NCBI RefSeq assembly: GCF_008370255.1
Contig: NZ_SEUI01000003.1
Location: 299,580 to 337,529 of the forward strand
Direction: 5' to 3'
DNA from: Pseudoalteromonas sp. FUC4
GTDB taxonomy: Bacteria; Pseudomonadota; Gammaproteobacteria; Enterobacterales; Alteromonadaceae
DNA: 37,950 nt
The notes beneath the pieces were generated by a model that saw only the letters and a program-made list of their open reading frames with translations, searched no databases and had not been told where the DNA came from. This document shows positions 27,930-36,122 of this stretch, piece after piece (the first letter of the stretch is position 1; each line of letters starts with the position of its first letter). The position numbers were made by a program, and so were the translations under genes.

Positions 27930-28418
27930 ATGACAACCCGTTTAGCAACTATTGATGATCTTAGTGAAATTGTAGCCATTTATAACGAAACCATTGCTGG
28001 GCGAATGGTAACTGCGGATACCGAAGAAGTTACTGTTGACGAAAAGCGTGACTGGTTTAATAGCCATAACGATAAAAGACCTATTTACGTTTACTGCGAA
28101 AATAACCAAGTACTTGCCTGGGTAAGTTATAAGTCGTTTTATGGGCGCCCTGCTTACGATGGCACAGTAGAGATGAGCATTTATATTACCCGTAAAGCAC
28201 AAGGTAAAGGGCTTGGTAAAAAGCTAATGATATTTGCTCAAACACAAGCTAAGCAATTAAATATTAAAGTATTGCTTGGTTTTATTTTTAGTCATAATTT
28301 ACCCAGTGTTAAATTGTTTAAGCATTTTGATTTTGAAATATGGGGTGAGTTACCAAGCGTAGCTATAATGGATAACAAGGCCTACAGCCTGACTATTTTT
28401 GGAAAGCATCTTAAATAA
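27930..28418 (+). CDS. GNAT N-acetyltransferase, phosphinothricin/methionine-sulfone type
   Basis: The 162-residue protein begins TTRLATIDDLSEIVAIYNETI, contains the WFNSH and PIYV segments, SFYGRPAYDGTVEMSIYI, and the acetyl-CoA loop RKAQGKGLGKKL (about residues 88-99), followed by GFIFSHNLPSVKLFKHFDFEIWGELP. This matches the family that includes phosphinothricin acetyltransferase-like and MnaT enzymes, which acetylate small amino acid analogues such as methionine sulfone. The true substrate is unknown. The start lies about 80 bases from the divergent peroxidase gene. Confidence 0.87.
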   Translation: MTTRLATIDDLSEIVAIYNETIAGRMVTADTEEVTVDEKRDWFNSHNDKRPIYVYCENNQVLAWVSYKSFYGRPAYDGTVEMSIYITRKAQGKGLGKKLMIFAQTQAKQLNIKVLLGFIFSHNLPSVKLFKHFDFEIWGELPSVAIMDNKAYSLTIFGKHLK

Positions 28419-28537
28419 ACTGTTTTTTAAAACTTTGTAATATTTTTTTACAAAATAACGATAGGGCTTTATGCCAATTAAATAAAAATAGACTACGCTA
28501 TTAGGATATTAAGTTTATTAATTTGAAGTGTGGCTTG

Positions 28538-30532
28538 ATGATTCGAAAAATATTAATTATTGATAGTAGCAGTGTCATCGCAATGCGTGTGAAAGTGCTT
28601 TTAGAATTAATAGGATGTGAAGTCGAATTAATTCATTTCAGCATGCTAGACATGTATACCAATATAGGCGACTACGACTTAGTTGTTGTTTCCCATGGTG
28701 TGCCTGTCGACTCTATAAAGCCGCTTGTTAGCCAAGTAGCGCAAGAGCGTTTTATGCTGCTTGCTCCAAAAGCACAAAGCGGTGAACAACTAACTGCGTT
28801 TAGCGAGCTAAATCATATTGCGCCTGACGCAACCGTGGTCTACCCATTTTTTTCTAATAAAGAAATTACTTCTCTTTTAGAGAGCCTACTAGAATTAGGC
28901 TCTAATCATATTTTGCAGTTACCTACTATTTTACTCGTCGATCATGTTCCTGAGCGCCTCGAAAAAATGAAAAACAGCTTGATTGGTGCTCATATCGAGA
29001 CCCATACAGCAACCACCTCTGCAGAAGCTTTAGAAATTACGAAAGAAAAGAAAATCGATATACTGATAAGTGATTTTGTTTTAGATGACGGAACAGGTTT
29101 AGGAATTTTTTCAAATTTAAAAGTAGCCCAACCGCATTGTCGTTGTTTGTTATTTACCTCACGCCCTGATCAAGTTTCAATGATTGACGCAATTCGTCAA
29201 GGCGTAGAAGACGTACTCGTAAAACCACTAAACGATAGCTCACTATTGCAATCAATACATAAATTATGGCAAACAGAGTTATTAAAACGTCATAACGCAG
29301 AGCTTGTAGAAAGGCTACAAGATACCGTAGATGCTCTGATTGAAAAAGACAGCCTACTTCAGGTTATTTATAAGCATACGCCGGATGCAATTATGTTGTT
29401 TGAGAAATGCGGTAGAGTGATAGAAGCTAATGATGCTTGTTTAAAACTATTTAATTTACCGTTTAATGAACTCGAAGGTAAATCAGTATTTGATTTTTTA
29501 GATGATGATTCAATTTTAGGTATTAAAGATAAAATTTCGACACTAAACAGCAATCGCCAATTTAGCTGCGACTTACGTTTATCTAAAACAGCAGGGGGCT
29601 ATATACCGTTAGTGGGGTCTTTTAATGAAATAGATCACCATGGCGAAATAGCACTTGCCGTCATATTTAAAAATGTAACCCACCTTAAGCAAAAAGAAGA
29701 TTTACTGCTAGAAGCAAAAGATGTACTTGAAGAGCAAGTTAGAGCACGTACTTCACAGCTGGAGCATGCTAAAAACGTGGCTGAGGCTGCAAACTTAAGT
29801 AAATCAGAGTTTCTAGCAAACATGTCTCATGAGCTTCGCACACCTATGCACTCTATTTTAAGCTTTTCGCGTTTTGGGTTAAGTAAATTAGATGCAGGGG
29901 ATTTTGCAAAAGAAAAACTCATAAAATACTTATCTCGAATAGAAAGTAGTGGCGAGCGTTTACTTTCGTTACTTAATAATTTACTCGATCTGTCTAAGCT
30001 AGATGTGGGTAAGTTTCCATTTAATCCTCGTCCGTATAATTTAGCGAACATTATTAAAACAAGTATTGATGATGTATCTGGTACGGCAATGGAGAAAGAA
30101 ATTGAGATTGTATTTACCGAGCAGCCGTTACCTGTAATTTCGCAGTGTGATGAAGAGCAAATAAACCAGTTACTTCGAAACGTATTAGGTAATGCACTCA
30201 AATTTAGTGAACCAAAAAGTAAAATACGGGTAAATTTAGAGTCAGATAATAAGCTTGCTACTATAGAGGTTACCGATAATGGGGTCGGTATTCCAGAAGA
30301 TGAGCTGGAACATATTTTTACTAAGTTTGTACAAAGCAGTAAAACAAATAGCGGTGCCGGTGGTACAGGATTGGGTCTTGCATTGTGTAGAGAATTTGTA
30401 TCTTTACATCAAGGCGAGATCACCGCACACAATAATGAAAATGGTGGTGCAACTATATCTATACAGGTGCCATTAGAAATAAACCTAGACGAGCATTTGG
30501 CTGAAGATCAATTAATACAGCACAGTAATTAA
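28538..30532 (+). CDS. Soluble hybrid histidine kinase: pseudo-REC, REC, PAS, HisKA, HATPase
   Basis: The ATG at 28538 gives 664 residues with no membrane segment. Residues 1-120 form a receiver-like fold in which D9 remains but the phospho-acceptor position is S52 (VVVSHG) and the usual Lys-Pro is Y102-P103, so it is a pseudo-receiver. Residues 129-245 are an intact receiver with D135, D179 (LISDF) and K229-P. A PAS domain (about 275-385) and a coiled linker follow. The HisKA H-box FLANMSHELRTPMHS puts the phosphorylated His at H431. HATPase boxes are NVLGNALKFS, TDNGVGIP and GGTGLGLAL. It probably pairs with the receiver protein 54 bases downstream. Confidence 0.88.
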   Translation: MIRKILIIDSSSVIAMRVKVLLELIGCEVELIHFSMLDMYTNIGDYDLVVVSHGVPVDSIKPLVSQVAQERFMLLAPKAQSGEQLTAFSELNHIAPDATVVYPFFSNKEITSLLESLLELGSNHILQLPTILLVDHVPERLEKMKNSLIGAHIETHTATTSAEALEITKEKKIDILISDFVLDDGTGLGIFSNLKVAQPHCRCLLFTSRPDQVSMIDAIRQGVEDVLVKPLNDSSLLQSIHKLWQTELLKRHNAELVERLQDTVDALIEKDSLLQVIYKHTPDAIMLFEKCGRVIEANDACLKLFNLPFNELEGKSVFDFLDDDSILGIKDKISTLNSNRQFSCDLRLSKTAGGYIPLVGSFNEIDHHGEIALAVIFKNVTHLKQKEDLLLEAKDVLEEQVRARTSQLEHAKNVAEAANLSKSEFLANMSHELRTPMHSILSFSRFGLSKLDAGDFAKEKLIKYLSRIESSGERLLSLLNNLLDLSKLDVGKFPFNPRPYNLANIIKTSIDDVSGTAMEKEIEIVFTEQPLPVISQCDEEQINQLLRNVLGNALKFSEPKSKIRVNLESDNKLATIEVTDNGVGIPEDELEHIFTKFVQSSKTNSGAGGTGLGLALCREFVSLHQGEITAHNNENGGATISIQVPLEINLDEHLAEDQLIQHSN

Positions 30533-30586
30533 TTGCTAACTAGCATACCAAGTAACTTTTTTGAGAATTTGAATGGATGATAAATT

Positions 30587-31714
30587 ATGGCCTTAACTAA
30601 AATACTTGCCGTTGATGACGAACCCTTTAACCTTGAAATTATTGAGGAAATTTTAGAGGAGCTTGATTTTGAATTACAAGTAGCAACAAGTGGTCCTGAG
30701 TGTTTAAACATGGTTGAAGGTTATATGCCTCAGGTTATATTACTCGACGTAAGCATGCCGCAAATGAACGGCTATGAAGTATGTAAAGCACTTAAAGCAA
30801 ATCCAAATACAGCACACATTATTGTTATGTTTGTTTCTGCTCGCGGCACTGTTGAAGAACGCATGGAAGGCTATTCTGTTGGCGCAGAAGATTATATTGT
30901 AAAACCTTTTGGCCATGACGAACTTAAGTCTAAGCTTAAAAATTTAAATCAAGTACTCGTTGAAAAGCAAAGCCTAGAAAAGCAAGTTGAAGATGCAACA
31001 TCAACTGCATTTAATGCAATGGCCAATAGCAGTGAAATGGGGCAAATAGTTAATTACGTTGAAAACATTGGTTTTATTAACGATCCTCAAGAGCTGGGTA
31101 AAGCGCTTGTAGATTGTCTGCAGTCCTTTGATTTACAAAGCAATGTAGAATTTAGAGAAAATAATGAAATTAGCCACTTTGCACTAAACGGCGTGTGTTC
31201 ACCTATTGTGGTGGAGCTATTTGAAATGCTGAAAAACAAAGGGCGCTTACATGAGTTTTCGCACCGAATTTTAGTTAACTATGAATTGATTAGCTTACTT
31301 ATTTTAAATATGCCCGATCATGATCCTGATAAGCATGGCCGTATACGCGACCACGTATGTTTTATTGTCAGTGTTACCGAGCAGCAGCTACGTGCCATCA
31401 TGACCAAGAAAATGCTTGAATCACAACGAGCGAAACTTAATGCCGTAGCAAGTACTGTTCATAGTAAGTTTCATAGCTTAATTAGCTTGTTGAATGAAAA
31501 CCGTCAAAACAACGAAAGAGTGTTTAAACAGTTACAAGAAGAGCTCGAAGAACGTATCCCATCTATGGGACTGGATGAAGATCAGGAGGTGTTTATTTAT
31601 AAAAAAGTAGATGAAACAATCCAAAACTCAGTAGCAAGAGAGGAGTCTGTTAAACAAGTCAAAGCAGCCTTTACAGAGATAGAACAAGATCTATCGTTAC
31701 TTTTGAAAAACTAG
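30587..31714 (+). CDS. Response regulator with an unrecognised 240-residue C-terminal region
   Basis: Residues 1-125 of 375 form a canonical receiver: KILAVDDEP, phospho-acceptor D54 (LLDVSMPQMNGYE), S84 (FVSARG) and K106-P. A helical coiled coil follows (about 110-145, with LKSKLKNLNQVLVEKQSLEKQVED). The rest (145-375) is helix-rich with segments VNYVENIGFINDPQELGKALVDCLQ and NMPDHDPDKHGRIRDHVCFIVS and a second coiled coil near the end. I see no DNA-binding, GGDEF, EAL, HD-GYP or phosphatase motif. Similar RR plus kinase pairs occur in marine gammaproteobacteria, but I cannot name the output domain. It probably acts with the upstream kinase. Confidence 0.85.
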   Translation: MALTKILAVDDEPFNLEIIEEILEELDFELQVATSGPECLNMVEGYMPQVILLDVSMPQMNGYEVCKALKANPNTAHIIVMFVSARGTVEERMEGYSVGAEDYIVKPFGHDELKSKLKNLNQVLVEKQSLEKQVEDATSTAFNAMANSSEMGQIVNYVENIGFINDPQELGKALVDCLQSFDLQSNVEFRENNEISHFALNGVCSPIVVELFEMLKNKGRLHEFSHRILVNYELISLLILNMPDHDPDKHGRIRDHVCFIVSVTEQQLRAIMTKKMLESQRAKLNAVASTVHSKFHSLISLLNENRQNNERVFKQLQEELEERIPSMGLDEDQEVFIYKKVDETIQNSVAREESVKQVKAAFTEIEQDLSLLLKN

Positions 31715-31748
31715 TTACTTCGCAATATAAAGGTTTACTTAAGCGGTG

Positions 31749-32882
31749 CTATGCATCCCTTGGTAAGCCTTTTTCTACAATTCTAATTAGCCTAGCTGTT
31801 TTACGAATTTGTAATCGTTGCTTATCGTTTTGCTGCGCAAGCGCCCATTCAATATGCTCTAAAACAAGCTCGCTGCATACGTGAGATTTATCTTCTAGGG
31901 CATGAATAATAGCGGGACTAAATTCTGCATTACCTAAACCAACTGCTAAATTACGTAACCAGCGCTCGTGACCAATACGGCGAATAGGGCTGCCTTCGGT
32001 ATTTTTTAAAAATGTAGGCTCATCCCAAGCAAATAGCTCAAGTAAGTCTTTGTCTTTTAATTGAGTACGAGGATGAAAATCATTTTCGTCAGTTATTTGC
32101 CCATAACGATTCCAAGGGCATACCAACTGGCAATCATCGCAGCCATAAACACGGTTGCCTAATAAAGTTCGATACTGCTCTGGAATAGGACCTTGGTGTT
32201 CTATGGTTAAGTACGATATACATTTACGTGCATCAACAACGTAAGGCTCTACAATTGCACCTGTTGGGCAAAGCGTAATACAAGCAACGCATTTACCGCA
32301 GCCTTCAAAGGTGTTCTCTGCATCTATAGGTAGAGGTAAATCAATAAATAGCTCGCCTAAAAAAAACCACGATCCTGCTTCTTGATTAATTAATAACGAA
32401 TGCTTACCACGCCACCCTAAACCGGCTTTTTCGGCAAGTTGACGCTCAAGTACAGGAGCTGAATCAACAAAAGGTCTAAAGCCATACTCGCCAATTTCTT
32501 GTTCTATTTTTTGGCCGAGTTTTTTTAAACGATTACGCATTAATTTATGGTAATCACGACCCAGTGCATAGCGGCTTATGTATGCTTTTTCTTTATTTTT
32601 TAAGGTTTTTGCAAAGCCAGCATCAGGTGGGAGGTAGTTCATTTTTACAGATATAACACGTTGTGTACCAGGCACTAATTCAGCAGGGCGGGCGCGTTTC
32701 ATGCCATGCGCAGCCATATAATCCATCGAGCCGTGGTAGCCTGCATCAAGCCAACGTTGTAATTGGGCTTCGTGCTTAGATAAGTCAATATCAGTAATGC
32801 CCACTTCGCTAAAGCCAAGCTCTTGCCCCCAGGTTTTTATTTGCAGGGCTAGTTTTTCATAGTCTGGGGTAGGGTTGCTCAC
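31749..32882 (-). CDS. queG: Epoxyqueuosine reductase QueG
   Basis: QueG reduces epoxyqueuosine to queuosine in tRNA, the last step of the pathway, using cobalamin and two 4Fe-4S clusters. The 377-residue product (379 in E. coli) has the catalytic aspartate region RPFVDSAPVLERQLAEKAGLGWRGKH with D140. The ferredoxin-like motif CGKCVACITLCPTGAI gives C195, C198, C201 and C205, and the second cluster uses C221 (KCISYLTIEHQG) with C248, C251 and C255 (YGCDDCQLVCPWN). A C-terminal HEAT-like region follows. It is convergent with the response regulator gene, and no terminator is visible in the 34-base gap. Confidence 0.95.
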   Translation of the reverse strand: MSNPTPDYEKLALQIKTWGQELGFSEVGITDIDLSKHEAQLQRWLDAGYHGSMDYMAAHGMKRARPAELVPGTQRVISVKMNYLPPDAGFAKTLKNKEKAYISRYALGRDYHKLMRNRLKKLGQKIEQEIGEYGFRPFVDSAPVLERQLAEKAGLGWRGKHSLLINQEAGSWFFLGELFIDLPLPIDAENTFEGCGKCVACITLCPTGAIVEPYVVDARKCISYLTIEHQGPIPEQYRTLLGNRVYGCDDCQLVCPWNRYGQITDENDFHPRTQLKDKDLLELFAWDEPTFLKNTEGSPIRRIGHERWLRNLAVGLGNAEFSPAIIHALEDKSHVCSELVLEHIEWALAQQNDKQRLQIRKTARLIRIVEKGLPRDA

Positions 32883-32948
32883 ACGCTTTACACACTTAAA
32901 TTAATAGCTGCGTAATTTACCATATTTCTCTGAGCCCGAAAACGCTTC

Positions 32949-34169
32949 TTAGCGCACAAAACGCTTTAACTGTTGTTGGGTTTGTAAGCTTAGCTGTTGA
33001 GATTGCTCGCTATCGGCTAATGCCGTATCTATTTGCTGTTTAGCTTGCTCCCCTAAAGCTACGATTTGCTCTACCGACTGGTGAGTCGTACTTTGAGTGC
33101 CCTCAAGCATATGTACAGCACTGGCTATTTGTTGCAGCTGCTGTTGGTTGTGCTCAAACTCACTAAGCATTTTAGTAAAGCCATCACAGGTTGCACTTAT
33201 TGAGCTTTGTGCGTTATTAGAGTGAGACATTAATTGCTCTGACTCTTTATTTGTCTCGTTTACCAAATCATTCATCTGGTTTATAAAGTCGCTAATCTGC
33301 CTAGTTGCGCCACTTACCTTTATTGAAAGCGTGCGTACTTCGTCTGCAACAACGGCAAATCCTCTGCCAGCTTCACCCGCTCTAGCGGCTTCTATTGCGG
33401 CGTTGAGGGCTAACAAATTAGTTTGATCAGAAAACTCTTCAACCATTTTTAAAATACTACGAATGTTTTCACTGTTCTCTTTCAGCCCCGCAATTGTATT
33501 TGAAAAGCTACCTAGCATATTAGTAATAAGTTTAACCTGCTTTACTAAAGCGGCGAGCTCTGATGCAGAGAGTTTTACAAAGTTAAGGTGTTCATTATTA
33601 ACGTTATGCACGCTATCTGTATTATTTACTATGTTTTGTAGGCTTTGGGTTATTTGCATACTGGCATTAATAATACTGTGGCTTAACTGTATTTGTTGCT
33701 CGCTAGATTGCTCAGTGTTTTGCATTGATTGAGTGACTTGTGTATTGCTGTGTGCACTAGCTTGAGCACTGTTATATGTTGTGCTTAGTAACTCACTTAA
33801 ATGGGCAGTAAATATATTGTATTGTGAACTTAGATCTTTAAATTCGTCATACGAAAATTGGGGAAGTTTTGCTGCTAAATTTGCATCTTGTTGGTTTATT
33901 TCTATCAAAGTATCGCGCATAGCAGTAACAGGGCGAACAATTAAAAAACGCATATAAAAAAGAGTAAAAATAAAACCAGATATAATAACAAGCGTAAGCA
34001 GCCAAAATAGCCCTGTATTTTGCTGTTGTTCGCTTAAACTCTGATGCAGCCAAAATAACGTAATTGCTTGAAACAGTAATACAAAACTTAAATTACCGAC
34101 TATTTTACGCGTTAACGTAAAAAAGAATGTTTGCTCTATATAGTTATAAATTTTCATGAAACCACTCAT
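32949..34169 (-). CDS. Chemoreceptor-like protein without a periplasmic sensor domain
   Basis: The product is 406 residues from the ATG at 34169; an ATG at 34157 with AGTGG upstream is an equally good start. Two membrane segments (about 27-43 and 54-77) are joined by only about ten residues, so there is no ligand-binding domain outside. A HAMP-like stretch follows [11 protein letters not shown]. The signalling domain has the conserved hairpin [40 protein letters not shown] core at 246-281, written here only by position beyond its centre [20 protein letters not shown]. It is unusually rich in Gln, Ser and Asn. It may sense an intracellular or membrane-related signal; this is inference. Confidence 0.85.
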   Translation of the reverse strand: MSGFMKIYNYIEQTFFFTLTRKIVGNLSFVLLFQAITLFWLHQSLSEQQQNTGLFWLLTLVIISGFIFTLFYMRFLIVRPVTAMRDTLIEINQQDANLAAKLPQFSYDEFKDLSSQYNIFTAHLSELLSTTYNSAQASAHSNTQVTQSMQNTEQSSEQQIQLSHSIINASMQITQSLQNIVNNTDSVHNVNNEHLNFVKLSASELAALVKQVKLITNMLGSFSNTIAGLKENSENIRSILKMVEEFSDQTNLLALNAAIEAARAGEAGRGFAVVADEVRTLSIKVSGATRQISDFINQMNDLVNETNKESEQLMSHSNNAQSSISATCDGFTKMLSEFEHNQQQLQQIASAVHMLEGTQSTTHQSVEQIVALGEQAKQQIDTALADSEQSQQLSLQTQQQLKRFVR

Positions 34170-34214
34170 TATGCTCAAGCCCTACGGTTGTTATTTAAGT
34201 GAGGGGAATGTAAG

Positions 34215-34919
34215 TTAGCTCTTTTGTAACGACAACAAGTAAGCTTTGGTTCGCGCTGGGTAATTTGTAAAAATTCCGTCTATGCCATACTCAATCATTA
34301 GCGCTATATCTTCTTCCCTATCGACTGTATAAGCATAAATCTTTAGGCCTCTTTTTTTTGCATCATCTGCAAAAGCCTTATTTATAAAGGTTTTATCTAC
34401 ATGCACGCTAAAAGCGTTTAAATCACTAGCAAACTTTGCAAAGTTAATTGGAATAGAAGAAGTAAGGGCGCCTATTTTAAGCCATGGTAGCTTGTTTTTA
34501 AGCCACTGTAGTTGATGATGATCAAACGATGATACTAAAATATTGGCTTTCGATATTTTTTTAGCTTCAATGTTTTGTTCTAATTGAGCCACAAACCTTT
34601 CTAGTGCAAACGTGTGTTTAAGCTCTATATTTAATAAAGATTTATTGTTATTCCAATCAAACAGCTGTTGAAGTGTAGGGATTTTTTCACCATTTCCAGC
34701 ATCAAGCTTAAAGAGCTCATGAGCGGAAAAGCTACTCACCCTACCTTTTCCGCTGGTGGTTCTATCAAGCCATGAATCGTGTATTAACATGTAATCATCG
34801 ATGGAACTTTGAATATCTACTTCAATACCATCAACACCTACTTTTAACGCTTCTAAAATAGCGCTTTTGGTGTTTTCAGGAAAATCTCCACTGGCACCAC
34901 GATGCGCAAATATTTTCAT
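34215..34919 (-). CDS. Glycerophosphodiester phosphodiesterase, cytoplasmic type
   Basis: The 234-residue product belongs to the GDPD/UgpQ family, which splits glycerophosphodiesters into glycerol 3-phosphate and alcohol. It shows the catalytic start AHRGASGDFPENT (residues 5-17), the metal-binding GIEVDIQ, IHDSWLDRTTSGKG with the second His, NIELK, and the closing GIDGIFTNYPA. No signal peptide is seen, so it acts in the cytoplasm like UgpQ. Its start overlaps the end of the upstream transporter gene by four bases, so the two are translationally coupled. Confidence 0.9.
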   Translation of the reverse strand: MKIFAHRGASGDFPENTKSAILEALKVGVDGIEVDIQSSIDDYMLIHDSWLDRTTSGKGRVSSFSAHELFKLDAGNGEKIPTLQQLFDWNNNKSLLNIELKHTFALERFVAQLEQNIEAKKISKANILVSSFDHHQLQWLKNKLPWLKIGALTSSIPINFAKFASDLNAFSVHVDKTFINKAFADDAKKRGLKIYAYTVDREEDIALMIEYGIDGIFTNYPARTKAYLLSLQKS

Positions 34920-35782
34920 TGTCGAGCCTTTTTAGTGATTGACCACGTTTCAAAACAAGCGGCACTAACTATGAGTGCTCCACCAATTAACGTCATAACA
35001 GTAGGACGTTCATGAATAATTACTATAGCCAGTATGGTGCCATAAAGTGGTTGCAAGCAAGAAATTAACCCAGCGGTTGCCGCTGATAAATGTTTTAAAC
35101 TTGCTGCAAATAACGAGTGCGGTGTAGCTGTAAATATAACACCCGCTACAGCAATTAAAATCAGGTCGTGATTACTAACTTCATACACTGGCACTTCTAT
35201 AAATGCACACAACATAATGCTTGCCACTAAGGTTTGATAAAACATAGTTTGCGGGCCACCATATTGGCTAAAGTAGCGCTTATGGGTAATGTTTCTGACT
35301 GAAAAAAACAATGCTGATATCACACCTGTTATCACACCTAAGGTTACATCGTCGCCCAAGTTTGCACTTGGTACTAATAAGTAAATACCTAAAACAACTA
35401 CGGCGGCGCTTATTATATCTTTTGCTTTTGGCCTGCTTTTATTAAATAGGGGCTCTAAAAACACCGTCATTACAGGGTAGCTAAAAAACGCCAACATCCC
35501 AATTGTTATACCGGCCATTTGCATACCAGCAAAATAGGTAACCCAGTGAACGCCCACCGCAACACCTAAAAATAATGCAATAAGATAGTCTTTAGGTTTG
35601 TTGAGTTTAATTTGTTTTTTTTGAAAATAGAGCATGGTTAAAATAGCCATTCCTGCAATTGCAGTTCTGTAAACGGTAATATCTAAAGCATTTAAACCAA
35701 TAAGCTTGGCAAACAGAGCGGTTCCGCCAAAAAGTAATACCGCTATGTGCAAATAAATTAAACTTTGCTGCTGAGATTGCAT
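34916..35782 (-). CDS. EamA/DMT-superfamily transporter
   Basis: The 288-residue product has about ten hydrophobic segments arranged as two EamA repeats of five, the normal plan for drug/metabolite exporters such as RhaT- or YdcZ-like proteins. The first half includes LFGGTALFAKLIGLNALDITVYR, and the second half starts around YLLVPSANLGDDVTLGVITG. The ligand cannot be told from sequence. It is the first gene of a two-gene unit with the overlapping phosphodiesterase, which hints at a phospholipid-derived or glycerol-related compound but proves nothing. Confidence 0.87.
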   Translation of the reverse strand: MQSQQQSLIYLHIAVLLFGGTALFAKLIGLNALDITVYRTAIAGMAILTMLYFQKKQIKLNKPKDYLIALFLGVAVGVHWVTYFAGMQMAGITIGMLAFFSYPVMTVFLEPLFNKSRPKAKDIISAAVVVLGIYLLVPSANLGDDVTLGVITGVISALFFSVRNITHKRYFSQYGGPQTMFYQTLVASIMLCAFIEVPVYEVSNHDLILIAVAGVIFTATPHSLFAASLKHLSAATAGLISCLQPLYGTILAIVIIHERPTVMTLIGGALIVSAACFETWSITKKARQ

Positions 35783-35854
35783 TTAGTTTCCTTGTTGTAC
35801 TTTTTGAACATATTAACATTGCTTAAAAATTCTTAAGATGAATTTTTTTATCGC

Positions 35855-35882
35855 ATGACAAATGTCATAAAAGTTGATGACA
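35855..35882 (+). promoter_or_regulatory. ATGACA/TGTCAT operator candidate upstream of the DesK-type system
   Basis: ATGACA-AA-TGTCAT at 35855-35868 is a perfect 14-base dyad, and another ATGACA half-site follows at 35877-35882, 22 bases (two helical turns) from the first. A TATTAT box at 35894-35899 could be a -10 with a poor -35, the usual sign of an activated promoter. LuxR-type regulators of this class bind short dyads of this kind, so self-regulation by the downstream regulator is inferred. The site is also near the start of the divergent transporter gene. Confidence 0.5.
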
Positions 35883-35942
35883 CTTCACACTCCTATTATT
35901 TTTGTACGCTGGCATAGTTACCTTACTCAACAGGGGATAATT

Positions 35943-36122
35943 ATGAACTCTTTAATTTTAATAAGCCTGTCTATTAATGAATTTGTTGATGGGCTGGGCT
36001 TTACAGTTTCAATAAATGATTACTTTATACTCATGAGCATTTTTATGTTATTTATATTTATTAATAAAAACAGTGCTATAAATAAAAAGAATAAGTCAGA
36101 GGCCCCAATATGGACACATTAA
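35943..36122 (+). CDS. Small membrane protein (59 residues) overlapping the kinase gene
   Basis: An ATG at 35943 with a strong AGGGGAT site six bases upstream opens a 59-codon frame. The first 19 residues are moderately hydrophobic (MNSLILISLSINEFVDGLG), a clear membrane segment runs from about 27 to 41 (YFILMSIFMLFIFIN), and the tail is basic (KNSAINKKNKSE). The last 13 bases overlap the start of the kinase gene in a different frame, so it is the natural first cistron. I do not recognise a family. A role as leader or kinase partner is inferred. Confidence 0.6.
   Translation: MNSLILISLSINEFVDGLGFTVSINDYFILMSIFMLFIFINKNSAINKKNKSEAPIWTH

Noticed and set aside
28434..28454. TTTGTAA/TTACAAA inverted repeat after the GNAT gene as a terminator
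   Set aside because: The stem is only seven AT-rich pairs with a T-rich loop and no GC core, so I could not support it as an intrinsic terminator.
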